Source: JAMXLO01 sp963696645
GTDB taxonomy: Bacteria > Pseudomonadota > Alphaproteobacteria > Acetobacterales > Acetobacteraceae
NCBI GenBank assembly: GCA_963696645.1
Contig: CAVOKY010000005.1
Span: 1,364,001 to 1,428,000, forward strand
Length of the DNA stretch: 64,000 nucleotides
Direction: 5' to 3'
In this document: positions 9,571 through 18,100 of the stretch, piece after piece
Layout: the number at the start of each line of letters is the position of its first letter
How positions within the stretch are numbered: position 1 is the stretch's first letter
The notes under the pieces: generated by a model
The model's input: the letters and a program-made list of their open reading frames with translations, nothing else
Told to the model about the DNA's origin: nothing
The model's database searches: none
Position numbers and translations under genes: made by a program

Positions 9571-11061
9571 CTATGCCTTTGTATATTTGCCTGCCGATGT
9601 GCCGGCGATGCGGCCGAACACCGAACCGGACATGAGACCCGCGCCGCCCAGGTAGTTCTGATAGAAGATGCCGCCGACCAGTTCGCCGCCGGCGAACAGG
9701 CCGGGGATGGTGCGGCCGGTGGTGTCCTCCACCTCGCCGTCCGTGGTGATCTTCAGGCCGCCAAAGCTGAACGTGATACCGCACGTGACCGCGTAGCCGT
9801 GGAACGGGGGCTCGTCGATCGGCAGCGCCCAGTTGGATTTGGGCGGCGTGATGCCCTTGGTGGCCTTGCCGTCGAGGATCGCCGGATTGAAGTCACCCGG
9901 TTGGCACGCCGCGTTGAATTCGCGCACCGTCTTCACCAGCCCTGCCGGACTGATCTCCAGTTGCTGCGCCAACTCTTCCAGCGTGTTCGCCTGGGCCTTG
10001 GTCACCTGGCGGATGCGGTACTCGTCGCGCGTCATGTGGTTGGTCTTGTTGTCGAAGATCTGCACCGCCATGCGCTGCGGCTGCTTCATTACCTCGCGCC
10101 CATATTTCGCGTAGGTGTAATTGCGGTAGTCGGCACCCTCATCGACGAAGCGTTCGCCGTCGGCGTTGACCATGATGCCGATCGGATAGGAGTGCTTCTG
10201 GTAGTTGTCGAGCACCACGCGGTCGCCGAACGGTGGCGCGCTGAGGTCCCACTGGACCGCGTGGCAGGTTGACCACCCGCCGAACGCCGCGGCGCCGATC
10301 TCCAGTGCTGCCTTGATGCCGTCGCCGGTGTTGTGCCGCGTGCCACGCACGCGCGCCATCTCCCAGCCGGGGCCGTAGTAGCGCACGCGCATTTCCGGAT
10401 CGGCTTCGAAGCCGCCGCAGGCGAGCACCACGGCTTTCGCCGCGATGTCTTCATAGCCGTCGGGGCCGAACACCGTGACACCGGTGATCTCGCCCTTGCG
10501 GTTCTGGATCAGCTTGCGCAGGCCGGTGTTGTAGCGGACAGGGATGCCATTGCGGTCGGCGGACTTGAACAGGAAGTCCACCAGACCCCAGCCGCCGCCG
10601 ACCGCCTCCACGGCCATGCCGCCGAAGAAGTGGTTGATGCCGTTCACCAGATACGACTGCCGCTTCAGCATCGGAATCCAACGCACACCCTTCTCGCGCA
10701 TCCACACCACGGTCGCGCGCGAACGGTTCACCAGCAGATCGATCAGCTCTGGCTCCGGCAAGTTCTCCGTCACCTTCATCAGGTCTTCGGTGTAGGTCTC
10801 CGCCGTGAACGGCGGGATGTACATCGACTTCGCCTCGGCCTCGGACAGATCGATCAGGACGTCCTTGCGCAGATCCTCGACGCCGTTGTGCACGAAGCGG
10901 AAGCCGCCGGCGGTGAAGGTGGAATTGCCGCCGCGTTCCTCCTCATTGGCCTTCTCGAGCACCAGCACCTTGGCGCCCCTCTCGTGGGCGGCGAGAGCGG
11001 CGCACAGCGCGGCGTTGCCCGCGCCAACCACGATCACATCAAACGGGCCGGCTTCCGGCAT
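9571..11061 (-). CDS. FAD-dependent tricarballylate dehydrogenase-like flavoprotein (TcuA family)
   Basis: Flavoprotein of 496 residues from the fumarate reductase/succinate dehydrogenase class. Seen: FAD motif VIVVGAGNAALCAALAAHERGAKVLVLEKA, the GGNSTFTAGGFRF segment characteristic of TcuA, the capping domain, FVDEGADYRNYTYAKYG, and the C-terminal LFAGGELVGGIFYQNYLGGAGLMSGSVFGRIAG flavin closure. TcuA oxidises tricarballylate to cis-aconitate with TcuB as electron partner. No TcuB is present in this window, so the electron acceptor and true substrate are open. Its start lies close to the divergent decarboxylase genes. Confidence 0.85.
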   Translation of the reverse strand: MPEAGPFDVIVVGAGNAALCAALAAHERGAKVLVLEKANEEERGGNSTFTAGGFRFVHNGVEDLRKDVLIDLSEAEAKSMYIPPFTAETYTEDLMKVTENLPEPELIDLLVNRSRATVVWMREKGVRWIPMLKRQSYLVNGINHFFGGMAVEAVGGGWGLVDFLFKSADRNGIPVRYNTGLRKLIQNRKGEITGVTVFGPDGYEDIAAKAVVLACGGFEADPEMRVRYYGPGWEMARVRGTRHNTGDGIKAALEIGAAAFGGWSTCHAVQWDLSAPPFGDRVVLDNYQKHSYPIGIMVNADGERFVDEGADYRNYTYAKYGREVMKQPQRMAVQIFDNKTNHMTRDEYRIRQVTKAQANTLEELAQQLEISPAGLVKTVREFNAACQPGDFNPAILDGKATKGITPPKSNWALPIDEPPFHGYAVTCGITFSFGGLKITTDGEVEDTTGRTIPGLFAGGELVGGIFYQNYLGGAGLMSGSVFGRIAGTSAGKYTKA

Positions 11062-11158
11062 GTGAGCCTCCTTCAGGTTCGTGACGCCTCCTTACGAACG
11101 GTTGCCGTCGCGCGCAAGGCGTCGCACATTGCGGGCCTGTGATCCGAGGGTCGCCGAG

Positions 11159-11692
11159 ATGGACGAGGAAGCCCCCAACCGAGCCTGGCACGAGATCGTG
11201 CTTGACGTGCTGAAGCGTCACAAGGTGAGCCTGGTGACGTACGTTCCGGATAATGTGCTGCGCCCGCTGATCGACGCGGTGCACGCCGATCCGTTTTTCA
11301 CCGCGTTCTCCTGTGCACGCGAGGAGGAGGCTGTGGGCATCGTGTCCGGCGCCTGGATGGGCGGGTTGCGCGGCATCGTGCTGATGCAGACCTCGGGCTT
11401 TGCGACGTTGCCCAACGCGATCGCATCGCTGGCGGTGCCGTTCCAGATACCGGTGCTGATGATGGTGTCGGAACGCGGCACGCTGGGCGAATTCAACATC
11501 GGCCAGTCGCTGGTGGCGCGCACCATGCGTCCGGTCCTGGAGGCGCTGGCGGTTGAGCACCACACGATGACGCGGCTGGATGAGGTGGAGTTCATCGTCG
11601 ACCGCAGCATCACCCAGGCGGTCGCCACGCAGGCGCCGTGCGTGTTCATTCTGTCGCCGCTGCTGACCGGCGGCAAGGTTTTCGCGAAGTGA
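11159..11692 (+). CDS. Thiamine diphosphate-dependent decarboxylase, alpha (PYR) subunit, ComD-like
   Basis: Protein of 177 residues corresponding to the N-terminal pyrimidine-binding half of a ThDP decarboxylase, as in sulfopyruvate decarboxylase alpha. ATG 11159 is chosen over a longer frame because of a GAGGG ribosome site at 11146. Seen: YVPDNVLRPLIDAV, the catalytic Glu in AREEEAVGIVSGAWMGG, and the LPNAIASLAVPFQIPVLMMVSERG stretch that lines the cofactor. The matching PP subunit gene follows after 94 bases. Sulfopyruvate, phosphonopyruvate or another 2-oxo acid are all possible substrates. Confidence 0.87.
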   Translation: MDEEAPNRAWHEIVLDVLKRHKVSLVTYVPDNVLRPLIDAVHADPFFTAFSCAREEEAVGIVSGAWMGGLRGIVLMQTSGFATLPNAIASLAVPFQIPVLMMVSERGTLGEFNIGQSLVARTMRPVLEALAVEHHTMTRLDEVEFIVDRSITQAVATQAPCVFILSPLLTGGKVFAK

Positions 11693-11728
11693 GGCAGACC
11701 ATTTTGATCGGGACAAACCCGACCATGA

Positions 11729-11749
11729 CCACCGGATCAAGTCCGGTGG
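11729..11749. repeat. Short palindrome between the two decarboxylase subunit genes
   Basis: CCACCGGA, loop TCAAG, TCCGGTGG: an 8-base-pair perfect stem. It lies in the 94-base gap separating two genes whose products should be made in equal amounts. It has no T-run, so it is more likely a repetitive palindrome or RNA stability element than an intrinsic terminator. Confidence 0.6.
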
Positions 11750-11786
11750 CAAGTGAAGAAGGCTGGGCTGTCGCCCGGAACCGCAC

Positions 11787-12401
11787 ATGACATTCGCAAC
11801 CAACCATCCGGTCAGCCGCGACCAGGCCAAGGTGATGAACCGGTTCGACATCACGCGGCGTATGGTCTCGCGACTGCATCACGACGAGGCCGTGATCGGC
11901 GGGATCGGCTACACCAATTTCGACCTGTGGGCCGCGGGGCGGCGGCCGCAGAATTTCTACATGCTGGGCAGCATGGGGCTGGCGGCGCCGATTGCGCTTG
12001 GGGTTGCACTGGCGCAGCCGCAACGTCGCGTGATTGCGCTGGAGGGCGACGGGTCGATCCTGATGCAGCTTGGCTCGCTGGCGACGATCGCGGGGCGACG
12101 GCAGAAGAACCTTGCAGTCGTGATCATGGACAATGGGACGTATCAAATCACCGGCGGGCAAGCGACTTCGACCGAGCTTGGCGCGGACGTCGTGGCGATC
12201 GCGCGAGGTGCGGGAATCGTGCAGAGCGCCTGGGCGGCCGATGAAGGCGCGTTCGAGGAGCTGATCGGCCTGGCGTTGCGCGAGGACGGCCCGTGGCTGA
12301 TCGGCTGCCGCATCGACAAGGATAAGCCCTCCGACACCACCGAGCGCGATCCGCCGCGCATTCGCGATCAGTTCATGCGCGGGTTGGGCGTGAGGAAGTG
12401 A
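11787..12401 (+). CDS. Thiamine diphosphate-dependent decarboxylase, beta (PP) subunit, ComE-like
   Basis: Protein of 204 residues equal to the C-terminal, diphosphate-binding half of a ThDP decarboxylase. Seen: the GDG...N motif in LEGDGSILMQLGSL followed by VVIMDNGTYQITGG, which binds Mg and the cofactor diphosphate, and NFYMLGSMGLAAPIALGVALAQP ahead of it. It pairs with the alpha subunit gene just upstream to give one active site at the interface (family knowledge). Split subunits are usual in ComDE-type sulfopyruvate decarboxylase and in some phosphonopyruvate decarboxylases. Confidence 0.88.
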   Translation: MTFATNHPVSRDQAKVMNRFDITRRMVSRLHHDEAVIGGIGYTNFDLWAAGRRPQNFYMLGSMGLAAPIALGVALAQPQRRVIALEGDGSILMQLGSLATIAGRRQKNLAVVIMDNGTYQITGGQATSTELGADVVAIARGAGIVQSAWAADEGAFEELIGLALREDGPWLIGCRIDKDKPSDTTERDPPRIRDQFMRGLGVRK

Positions 12402-12504
12402 CCGCCGCTGCCCGTTCAGGCTGATCGCCTGGCTTCGACCACGTAGCCCAATGTGGGGCGGACGACAGGGATGCCCTTTGCCGGACCACCCCATCGCATC
12501 GGTG

Positions 12505-13317
12505 TCAACGAAGGCCGGTATGCGAGCGGATGGCTTGGTAGATCGCTGCCGGCATCTGCACCGGACCCATATGCCCACAGTCCGCGATGGTGCGCCTTTG
12601 TCCATTCGGCAACGATGGCGCGAGCCTGGCAGACATCGCGTGCGTTATCGGCGGCGAGAGCCGTCCCTGCAGGATCACCACGGGCGCTTTAATCAACGAA
12701 AGGCGGTTCATCGGCAGATCATGATACGATACTGCCTGCGTATCCGCTGCAAGTTGTTCTGCCGAAGCAAGCAGGCGGGCACGGACCACGGACGGTAGCG
12801 CGCTCCAGGGAACCTCGTTCCATGCCGTGACGAATGCGGCAATCCCGCCCTCTGGATCGCCGGCAGCCACACCTCGCGCAATTTCGGCAACGATCCTGCG
12901 ATCCCAGTTGCGCAAGGCAACGTCCTCCGGCAGGTCAACGTGCAGGCATGCGATGATGATGGGTTCATAAAGCACCATGGCATCGATCGACATACCGTCC
13001 ATCGCACCGAGCAGAGCAATGAGACCGCCCATGGAATGTCCGAACAGCACGCGACGTTCGGCTGAATGGATCGTCAGACATGCACGCAGCACCGCGAGAT
13101 GCGCCTGCACCCTGTCGGTCCCTTCATGCATGACGGTCGCACCGTAGCGATCCAGTGCCGGCGCGATCACCCGGCGTCCAGGCCGGAGCAGCATCGTCGC
13201 CAGCGCCGACAGGCTGTGCGGACCGGCGGCGGCTGCGTGCAGCAGCACGAAGAGTTCCGGGCCGTCACCCCATTCCAGCATTTCAACCGTGCCGGCCGCG
13301 GTGTGATAAACAGGCAT
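12505..13317 (-). CDS. Alpha/beta hydrolase
   Basis: Hydrolase of 270 residues with the complete triad visible: nucleophile elbow FGHSMGGLIALLG, an acidic residue in the C-terminal third (after VVILQGRLSPP) and a late histidine in ADCGHMGPVQMP. The oxyanion region reads LLHAAAAGPHSL. There is no signal peptide, so it is cytoplasmic. It lies head to head with the FAD monooxygenase gene (26-base gap between starts), a common arrangement for divergently controlled catabolic genes. The substrate is unknown: ester, lactone or C-C bond are all possible. Confidence 0.88.
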   Translation of the reverse strand: MPVYHTAAGTVEMLEWGDGPELFVLLHAAAAGPHSLSALATMLLRPGRRVIAPALDRYGATVMHEGTDRVQAHLAVLRACLTIHSAERRVLFGHSMGGLIALLGAMDGMSIDAMVLYEPIIIACLHVDLPEDVALRNWDRRIVAEIARGVAAGDPEGGIAAFVTAWNEVPWSALPSVVRARLLASAEQLAADTQAVSYHDLPMNRLSLIKAPVVILQGRLSPPITHAMSARLAPSLPNGQRRTIADCGHMGPVQMPAAIYQAIRSHTGLR

Positions 13318-13343
13318 CGAGGAAACCTTCCGGAGCGTGCGGC

Positions 13344-14603
13344 ATGGCAGTTCTGATCATCGGCGCGGGTATCGCCGGGCTGACAACGGCGTTGAGCCTG
13401 CATCAGATCGGCGTGGAAGCCTGCGTCTTCGAGAGCGTCGATACCATTGAGCCACTGGGTGTCGGTATCAATACCCTGCCGCATGCGGTGCGCGAACTGA
13501 CCGAACTTGGGCTGGCCGATCGGCTTGCAGCGACGGCGGTACCGACGGCTGAGCTGGCGTACTATTCGAAGCACGGACAGCTCATCTGGTCGGAGCCGCG
13601 TGGCATTGCCGCCGGCTACAACTGGCCGCAATTTTCCATCCATCGTGGCGAGCTGCAGATGATCCTGCTGGAGGCAGCACGCGAGCGGCTTGGTGCGGAT
13701 CGGATTGTCACCGGCCATCATCTGGCAAGCTGGGAGACGACGGACCGCGGTGTCCGTGCATCCTTCGTCGACCGGCGCAGTGGCCAGATGGTTGGCGAGT
13801 CGGAAGGCGAGTTGCTGATCGGTGCCGATGGCATTCATTCGGCAGTGCGTGGGCTGCTGTATCCCGATGAAGGCCCGCCGTTGTGGAACGGCGCGATTCT
13901 GTGGCGTGGCGTGACGGCAGGAAAACCGTTCCTGACGGGACGCAGCATGATCATGGCGGGTCATGAATTCCAGAAGTTCGTCTGCTATCCGATCTCGAGT
14001 GCGGCTATGGATCGCGGTGATGCGGTGATCAACTGGATCGCGGAACGCAAGTTCAGGCCGGACCATCAGTGGCGGCGGGAGGACTGGAACCGCCGAGGCG
14101 ATACGCGGGATTTTCTGCCGCAGTTCGAGACGTGGCGGTTCGACTGGCTCGACGTGCCGGGGATCGTCATTGCGGCGGAACGATGCTACGAGTACCCGAT
14201 GGTCGATCGGAATCCGCTCGACCGGTGGACGTTTGGCGCGGTCACCTTGCTCGGCGATGCGGCGCATCCGATGTACCCGATCGGTTCCAATGGTGCGTCG
14301 CAGGCGATCCTCGATGCGCGCGTGCTGGCGCGCGAGATCAAGGCGCACGGGACGGCGCAGGAGGCGCTGCTGGCCTATGAAGCCGAACGCCGTCCTGCCA
14401 CGGCGGGCATCGTGCTCGCCAATCGCAGGAATGGTCCCGAGCAGGTGATGCAGGCTGTCGAGGAACGCGCGCCCGACGGCTTCGCACGGATCGAGGATGT
14501 GCTGTCGGCGGCGGAGTTGCAGGAGGCGGCTGCGGGCTACAAGCGCATCGCCGGGTTTGACAAGGATCTGCTCAACAACCGCGCGCCGATCGTGCCGGTT
14601 TAG
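13344..14603 (+). CDS. FAD-dependent aromatic-type monooxygenase (PhzS/salicylate hydroxylase-like)
   Basis: Flavin monooxygenase of 419 residues. ATG 13344 immediately precedes the FAD motif VLIIGAGIAGLTTALSLHQIG; an upstream extension has no domain. Further seen: the ribose-binding IHRGELQMILLEAA, the DG motif LLIGADGIHSAVRGLL, and the GD motif VTLLGDAAHPMYPIGSNGASQAILDA. The length and the PIGSNGAS segment fit the PhzS-like group of NADH-using hydroxylases. The last 32 bases overlap the end of the convergent DUF5996 gene. Substrate probably an aromatic or heteroaromatic acid (inference). Confidence 0.92.
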   Translation: MAVLIIGAGIAGLTTALSLHQIGVEACVFESVDTIEPLGVGINTLPHAVRELTELGLADRLAATAVPTAELAYYSKHGQLIWSEPRGIAAGYNWPQFSIHRGELQMILLEAARERLGADRIVTGHHLASWETTDRGVRASFVDRRSGQMVGESEGELLIGADGIHSAVRGLLYPDEGPPLWNGAILWRGVTAGKPFLTGRSMIMAGHEFQKFVCYPISSAAMDRGDAVINWIAERKFRPDHQWRREDWNRRGDTRDFLPQFETWRFDWLDVPGIVIAAERCYEYPMVDRNPLDRWTFGAVTLLGDAAHPMYPIGSNGASQAILDARVLAREIKAHGTAQEALLAYEAERRPATAGIVLANRRNGPEQVMQAVEERAPDGFARIEDVLSAAELQEAAAGYKRIAGFDKDLLNNRAPIVPV

Positions 14604-15531
14604 CGGGGTGTGTACGTTCCAGCGCCGCGCGATCCCAATGCGCCAGATCGGCGGCTGCGCCGTAGGTGCTTTGCAGGAAATCCAGCACTTGTTCGTCCGG
14701 CGATGGCGACTGACGGACAGCGTCATAGGGCAGGATGAACTGTCCCAGATCCTTGTCGTAGTAAGCGGCATCGGGATGGAGCGGTGCGTCGGCAAATCCG
14801 GGTGGCTCGGGATAGGCGTAGCTGTAGAATGCGGGCTTGCCGAATCCGCCATTGCCGGGCCAGAAGCCGCAACTGCTCACCTCGTGCGAGTATGACTCCT
14901 GCATGACCCACGCACCGAGGTTGGGCGAAGCACTGTTCAACGGCGGCGCGGTGCGTCCCGAAAATCGCGTGACAGCCAGATCGAAGCTTCCCCAGAAGAA
15001 GTGCACCGGGCTTACCTTGCCGAGAAAAGGTGCGCGGAATTGGGTAAAGAGCCGATCCGCCTGCACCAACATTCGCCAGAAACGCTGCACGGATGCCGCA
15101 TCGTAAGATTGATGGTGGTGGTCCTCATCGAACGGAACAGCATCGGGAATCTCGACCGGCATGGTCCAGATGCGCGTCTCCAGGCCCAGCGCGCGCAATC
15201 GGCCCATCACCTCGGCGTAGAAGTCAGCGACCGTGCGCGGTGCAAGCGTTATTCTATCGATTGCACCGTCGCTGGTCTGAATGATCAGGTGATGATCGAT
15301 GAAATCGAAGTCGAGCTGAAAGCTGCGCGGACCATAGGGGATGGGCGAAGTGGTCAGACCTCGGCTGGTGAGATAGAGCGCTATCTGCCACCAGTGATTG
15401 ATCAGGGGCGCATGCGCGAGACGGATCTTGCCGACCACCTGTGTCCAAAGCTGCAGCGTGTCACAGGTATCCGCCCATGCAGAGAGCGGCAGATCAGGCC
15501 AGGGTTCCGTCGCTGCCACAGGATGCTCCAT
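14572..15531 (-). CDS. DUF5996 family protein
   Basis: Protein of 319 residues whose N-terminus (WPDLPLSAWADTCDTLQLWTQVVGKIRLA) and the following NHWWQIALYLTSRGLTTSPIPYG match the DUF5996 family of unknown function. ATG 15531 begins two bases after the stop of the Rieske gene, so both are read from one message. Conserved histidine/tryptophan clusters (HFFWGSFDLAVTRFSGR, MQESYSHEVSSCGFWPG) suggest a catalytic or metal role, but none is established. No signal peptide or membrane segment. Confidence 0.83.
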   Translation of the reverse strand: MEHPVAATEPWPDLPLSAWADTCDTLQLWTQVVGKIRLAHAPLINHWWQIALYLTSRGLTTSPIPYGPRSFQLDFDFIDHHLIIQTSDGAIDRITLAPRTVADFYAEVMGRLRALGLETRIWTMPVEIPDAVPFDEDHHHQSYDAASVQRFWRMLVQADRLFTQFRAPFLGKVSPVHFFWGSFDLAVTRFSGRTAPPLNSASPNLGAWVMQESYSHEVSSCGFWPGNGGFGKPAFYSYAYPEPPGFADAPLHPDAAYYDKDLGQFILPYDAVRQSPSPDEQVLDFLQSTYGAAADLAHWDRAALERTHPAKPARSARGC

Positions 15532-15533
15532 AG

Positions 15534-15947
15534 CTACACGTCGACCACGACGTATTGTTCCTCGATGGTTACCGGCACGGTCTCGGCGACATATGGCCCT
15601 TCCACCACGCGCTGGCCGGCAGCGACTTCCACCGGATAGCTGCGGACCTGGATGCGTTCGGGCTCGCAGTAGGACTGGCCGGTCCGCACGTCGAATTCCC
15701 AGCCGTGCCAGGGACACCGCAGGATCTCGCCCTTGCGCGAGTATTGATAGTGGCCCGGCTCATCCGATTCGATCAGACCGGTCAGGATGCCTTCACACAT
15801 CGGGCCGCCCTGGTGCGGGCAGCGATTGAACAAGCCGAAGAACTCGCCGCCGAGATTGAATACGGCAATCGAACGACCGCGCACGGTGACCAGTTTGCGC
15901 TGGCCCGGTGGAATTTCGGCCACGGTCGCGACCACATGCTTGCTCAT
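15534..15947 (-). CDS. Rieske [2Fe-2S] ferredoxin-like protein
   Basis: Small electron-transfer protein of 137 residues. Both cluster-binding boxes are present: CPHQGG (around residue 43) and CPWHGWEF (around 77), giving two Cys and two His ligands. ATG 15947 is preferred over an upstream start since the domain begins directly (MSKHVVATVAEIPPGQRKLV). No oxygenase catalytic domain follows, so it is a free ferredoxin-type or accessory Rieske protein. It is coupled to the DUF5996 gene downstream and lies near the FAD monooxygenase. Whether they work together is unproven. Confidence 0.92.
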   Translation of the reverse strand: MSKHVVATVAEIPPGQRKLVTVRGRSIAVFNLGGEFFGLFNRCPHQGGPMCEGILTGLIESDEPGHYQYSRKGEILRCPWHGWEFDVRTGQSYCEPERIQVRSYPVEVAAGQRVVEGPYVAETVPVTIEEQYVVVDV

Positions 15948-16110
15948 TCGGTGATGTCCCGCCTGCTGTCTCGCGATATGCCAATGCATACACGCTGGCG
16001 ATGGACGCTACCGCCCACTTTCGAACCTCGCAACCAGCGGCCTTGACCCCTCCGAACGGGCCGCCCTAGCTTGCCCGCCGACACGTCCGGGAAACGGGAG
16101 ATTTTTCACA

Positions 16111-17214
16111 ATGCAGGGACTTCGCATTGGCATGGCTGCACTGGCAGCCGGGCTGGCTATTGCCTGCGCTCAGGCCAACGCCGAAACGATCACGTTTGGT
16201 GGCATCCTGCCCCTCACCGGACCGGGCGCGCTGATCGGGACGGCGGAAATGCGCGGCGTGCAGTTCGCGGTGGATCAGGCCAATGCCAAGGGCGGCATCC
16301 ACGGCGATCAGATCGCGGTGCAGTTCGAGGATAACCAGGCGAAGCCCGATCAGTCCGTGCTGTCATTCAACAAGCTGACCGACCTGGAACATGTGTCGGT
16401 GATCTTCACCGGCTATTCCGGCCCTACGTTGGCGATGGCTCCTCTGGCGACGCGGAAGAAGGTGCTGCTGGTGAACGCCGGAGCGCAGGCGGATGCGCTG
16501 GCGAAGGCCTCGCCGTATCTGATCAACACGCTGCCGACGATTGGCGGCGAGATCGAAGTACTGTCGCAGTGGCTGGCGGGCGAGGGCAAGAAGCGAGCCG
16601 CCATCATGTTCGAGAACGACGCCGCCGGAATGTCCGGGCGCGACGACTACCTGAAGTTCTTTCCGGAAGCCGGGGGCACCATCCTCACGCAGGAAGCAAC
16701 GCAGTTCGGCCAGACCGACTTCCGTCCGGCGCTGCTGAAGCTGGCCGATGCCAAACCCGACGTGATGCTGGTGGCAATCACCGCCGGACTGTTGCAGATG
16801 GCGCAAGAGTACAAGCAGCTTGACCTGAAGTTCACCGTTGCCGGCACTACGTTTTTTGCCGATCCGGCGACCATCGCGGATCCATCATCGGCGGGCTTCG
16901 TCCACACGCAGTTGCGCATCGATGCGCCGCCGGAGCTCGCCGCGCAGTTCAAGGCGAAATACGGCACCGACATGGAATTCTTCGCAAAGCAGTACTACAA
17001 CGCGGCACAGATCGTGCTGGCCACACTCGACAAGGTGTTGGCGGAGAACAAGCCGGTCACTGGCGAAAACATGCATGACGCCTTGCTGGAAATCCGCAAG
17101 TTCCAAGGTCTGATCCCGCTGGAATTCAAGACCAACACCGCCAGCGTGCCGATGGACATCAACGTGATGCGCGACGGCAAGGACGTGCTGGTGAAGGAGA
17201 TGAAGCTGCAATAG
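16111..17214 (+). CDS. Branched-chain amino acid-type ABC transporter substrate-binding protein
   Basis: Periplasmic receptor of 367 residues (periplasmic-binding fold, type 1). The N-terminus is a Sec signal (GLRIGMAALAAGLAIACA) with probable cleavage after QANA. The mature start ETITFGGILPLTGPGALIGTAEMRGVQFAVDQANAKGGI is the standard LivK opening. GGGAG (16096-16100) precedes the ATG. First gene of a five-gene operon (binding protein, two permeases, two ATPases) read on the plus strand. LivK-like receptors bind amino acids, amides, urea or aromatic acids; the actual ligand is unknown. Confidence 0.95.
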   Translation: MQGLRIGMAALAAGLAIACAQANAETITFGGILPLTGPGALIGTAEMRGVQFAVDQANAKGGIHGDQIAVQFEDNQAKPDQSVLSFNKLTDLEHVSVIFTGYSGPTLAMAPLATRKKVLLVNAGAQADALAKASPYLINTLPTIGGEIEVLSQWLAGEGKKRAAIMFENDAAGMSGRDDYLKFFPEAGGTILTQEATQFGQTDFRPALLKLADAKPDVMLVAITAGLLQMAQEYKQLDLKFTVAGTTFFADPATIADPSSAGFVHTQLRIDAPPELAAQFKAKYGTDMEFFAKQYYNAAQIVLATLDKVLAENKPVTGENMHDALLEIRKFQGLIPLEFKTNTASVPMDINVMRDGKDVLVKEMKLQ

Positions 17215-17239
17215 CTGGCGTCGGCACCGGACAGACGCG

Positions 17240-18100
17240 ATGCTGGCCTTGCAGCTTCTGGCCACCGGCCTGGTGACCGGCTGCGCGCTGGGCGTGGTGG
17301 CGATCAGCTTCTCGCTGGTGTACGCCACCACGAAGATCTTCCATGTCGCGCACGCGGGCATCTACACGCTGGGCGGTTACCTGGCGTGGTCGCTGGTGGT
17401 TTACGGCGCGCCTACACTGGTCGCGGTGCTGATCTCGGTTGCCGTCTGCGCGGCACTTGGTGCGCTGATTCAAAGCCAGCTTTATGCCAGGCTGGAACGT
17501 CGGCGGGCGACGCATCTGGTGGTGCTGATTGCATCCCTGGGTGCGCTGGCGGTCATTCAGAACATCATCGCCGCGGTCTATACGCCGAACATCCTGCAGT
17601 TCCCGATCGCCTGGAGCAGCCGCATGGTGTCGGTTGGTGCCGTTCGAATGGACTATACCCAGTTGCTGACCATCATCGTGAGTCTGGCGGCGTATGTCGG
17701 CACTATGCTGTTTGCCCATGGCACCATTCTGGGCAAACGCATCCGCGCCGTGGCATCCAATCCGATGCTGGCCGACATCACCCGCCTGCAGCCGCAGACC
17801 GTCTATATCTACGTGATCGCGATTGCGTCCGCACTGGTTTGCCTGCCTGGCATCCTGGTGCCACTGGATCTCGGATTGCAGCCGTACAACGGCGTCACGC
17901 CGCTGCTCACAGCGACCATCGCGATGATCGCCGGCGGAGTAGGCAGCATTACCGGCGCCTTCGTGCTGTCGATCGCGATCGCGGTGGTGCAGAACCTGTC
18001 ACTGCTGGTCATGCCGGGTGAGTGGAGCATCGGCGTGACGTTTTTCATCTTCGTCGTCTTTATGCTGTTCCGCCCCACCGGCCTGTTCACGGCACGCTGA
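17240..18100 (+). CDS. Branched-chain amino acid-type ABC transporter permease (LivH-like)
   Basis: Inner-membrane permease of 286 residues with about eight hydrophobic segments. The opening LQLLATGLVTGCALGVVAISFSLVYATTKIFHVAHAGIYTLGGYLAW is the LivH signature. The coupling-loop region reads GKRIRAVASNPMLADI. It lies 25 bases after the receptor gene, and its TGA shares bases with the ATG of the LivM-like gene, so the two permeases are translated together and form the membrane pore. Confidence 0.95.
   Translation: MLALQLLATGLVTGCALGVVAISFSLVYATTKIFHVAHAGIYTLGGYLAWSLVVYGAPTLVAVLISVAVCAALGALIQSQLYARLERRRATHLVVLIASLGALAVIQNIIAAVYTPNILQFPIAWSSRMVSVGAVRMDYTQLLTIIVSLAAYVGTMLFAHGTILGKRIRAVASNPMLADITRLQPQTVYIYVIAIASALVCLPGILVPLDLGLQPYNGVTPLLTATIAMIAGGVGSITGAFVLSIAIAVVQNLSLLVMPGEWSIGVTFFIFVVFMLFRPTGLFTAR

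Noticed and set aside
14837..15106. Plus-strand frames opposite the DUF5996 gene
   Set aside because: They overlap a gene with clear family similarity and lack domains.
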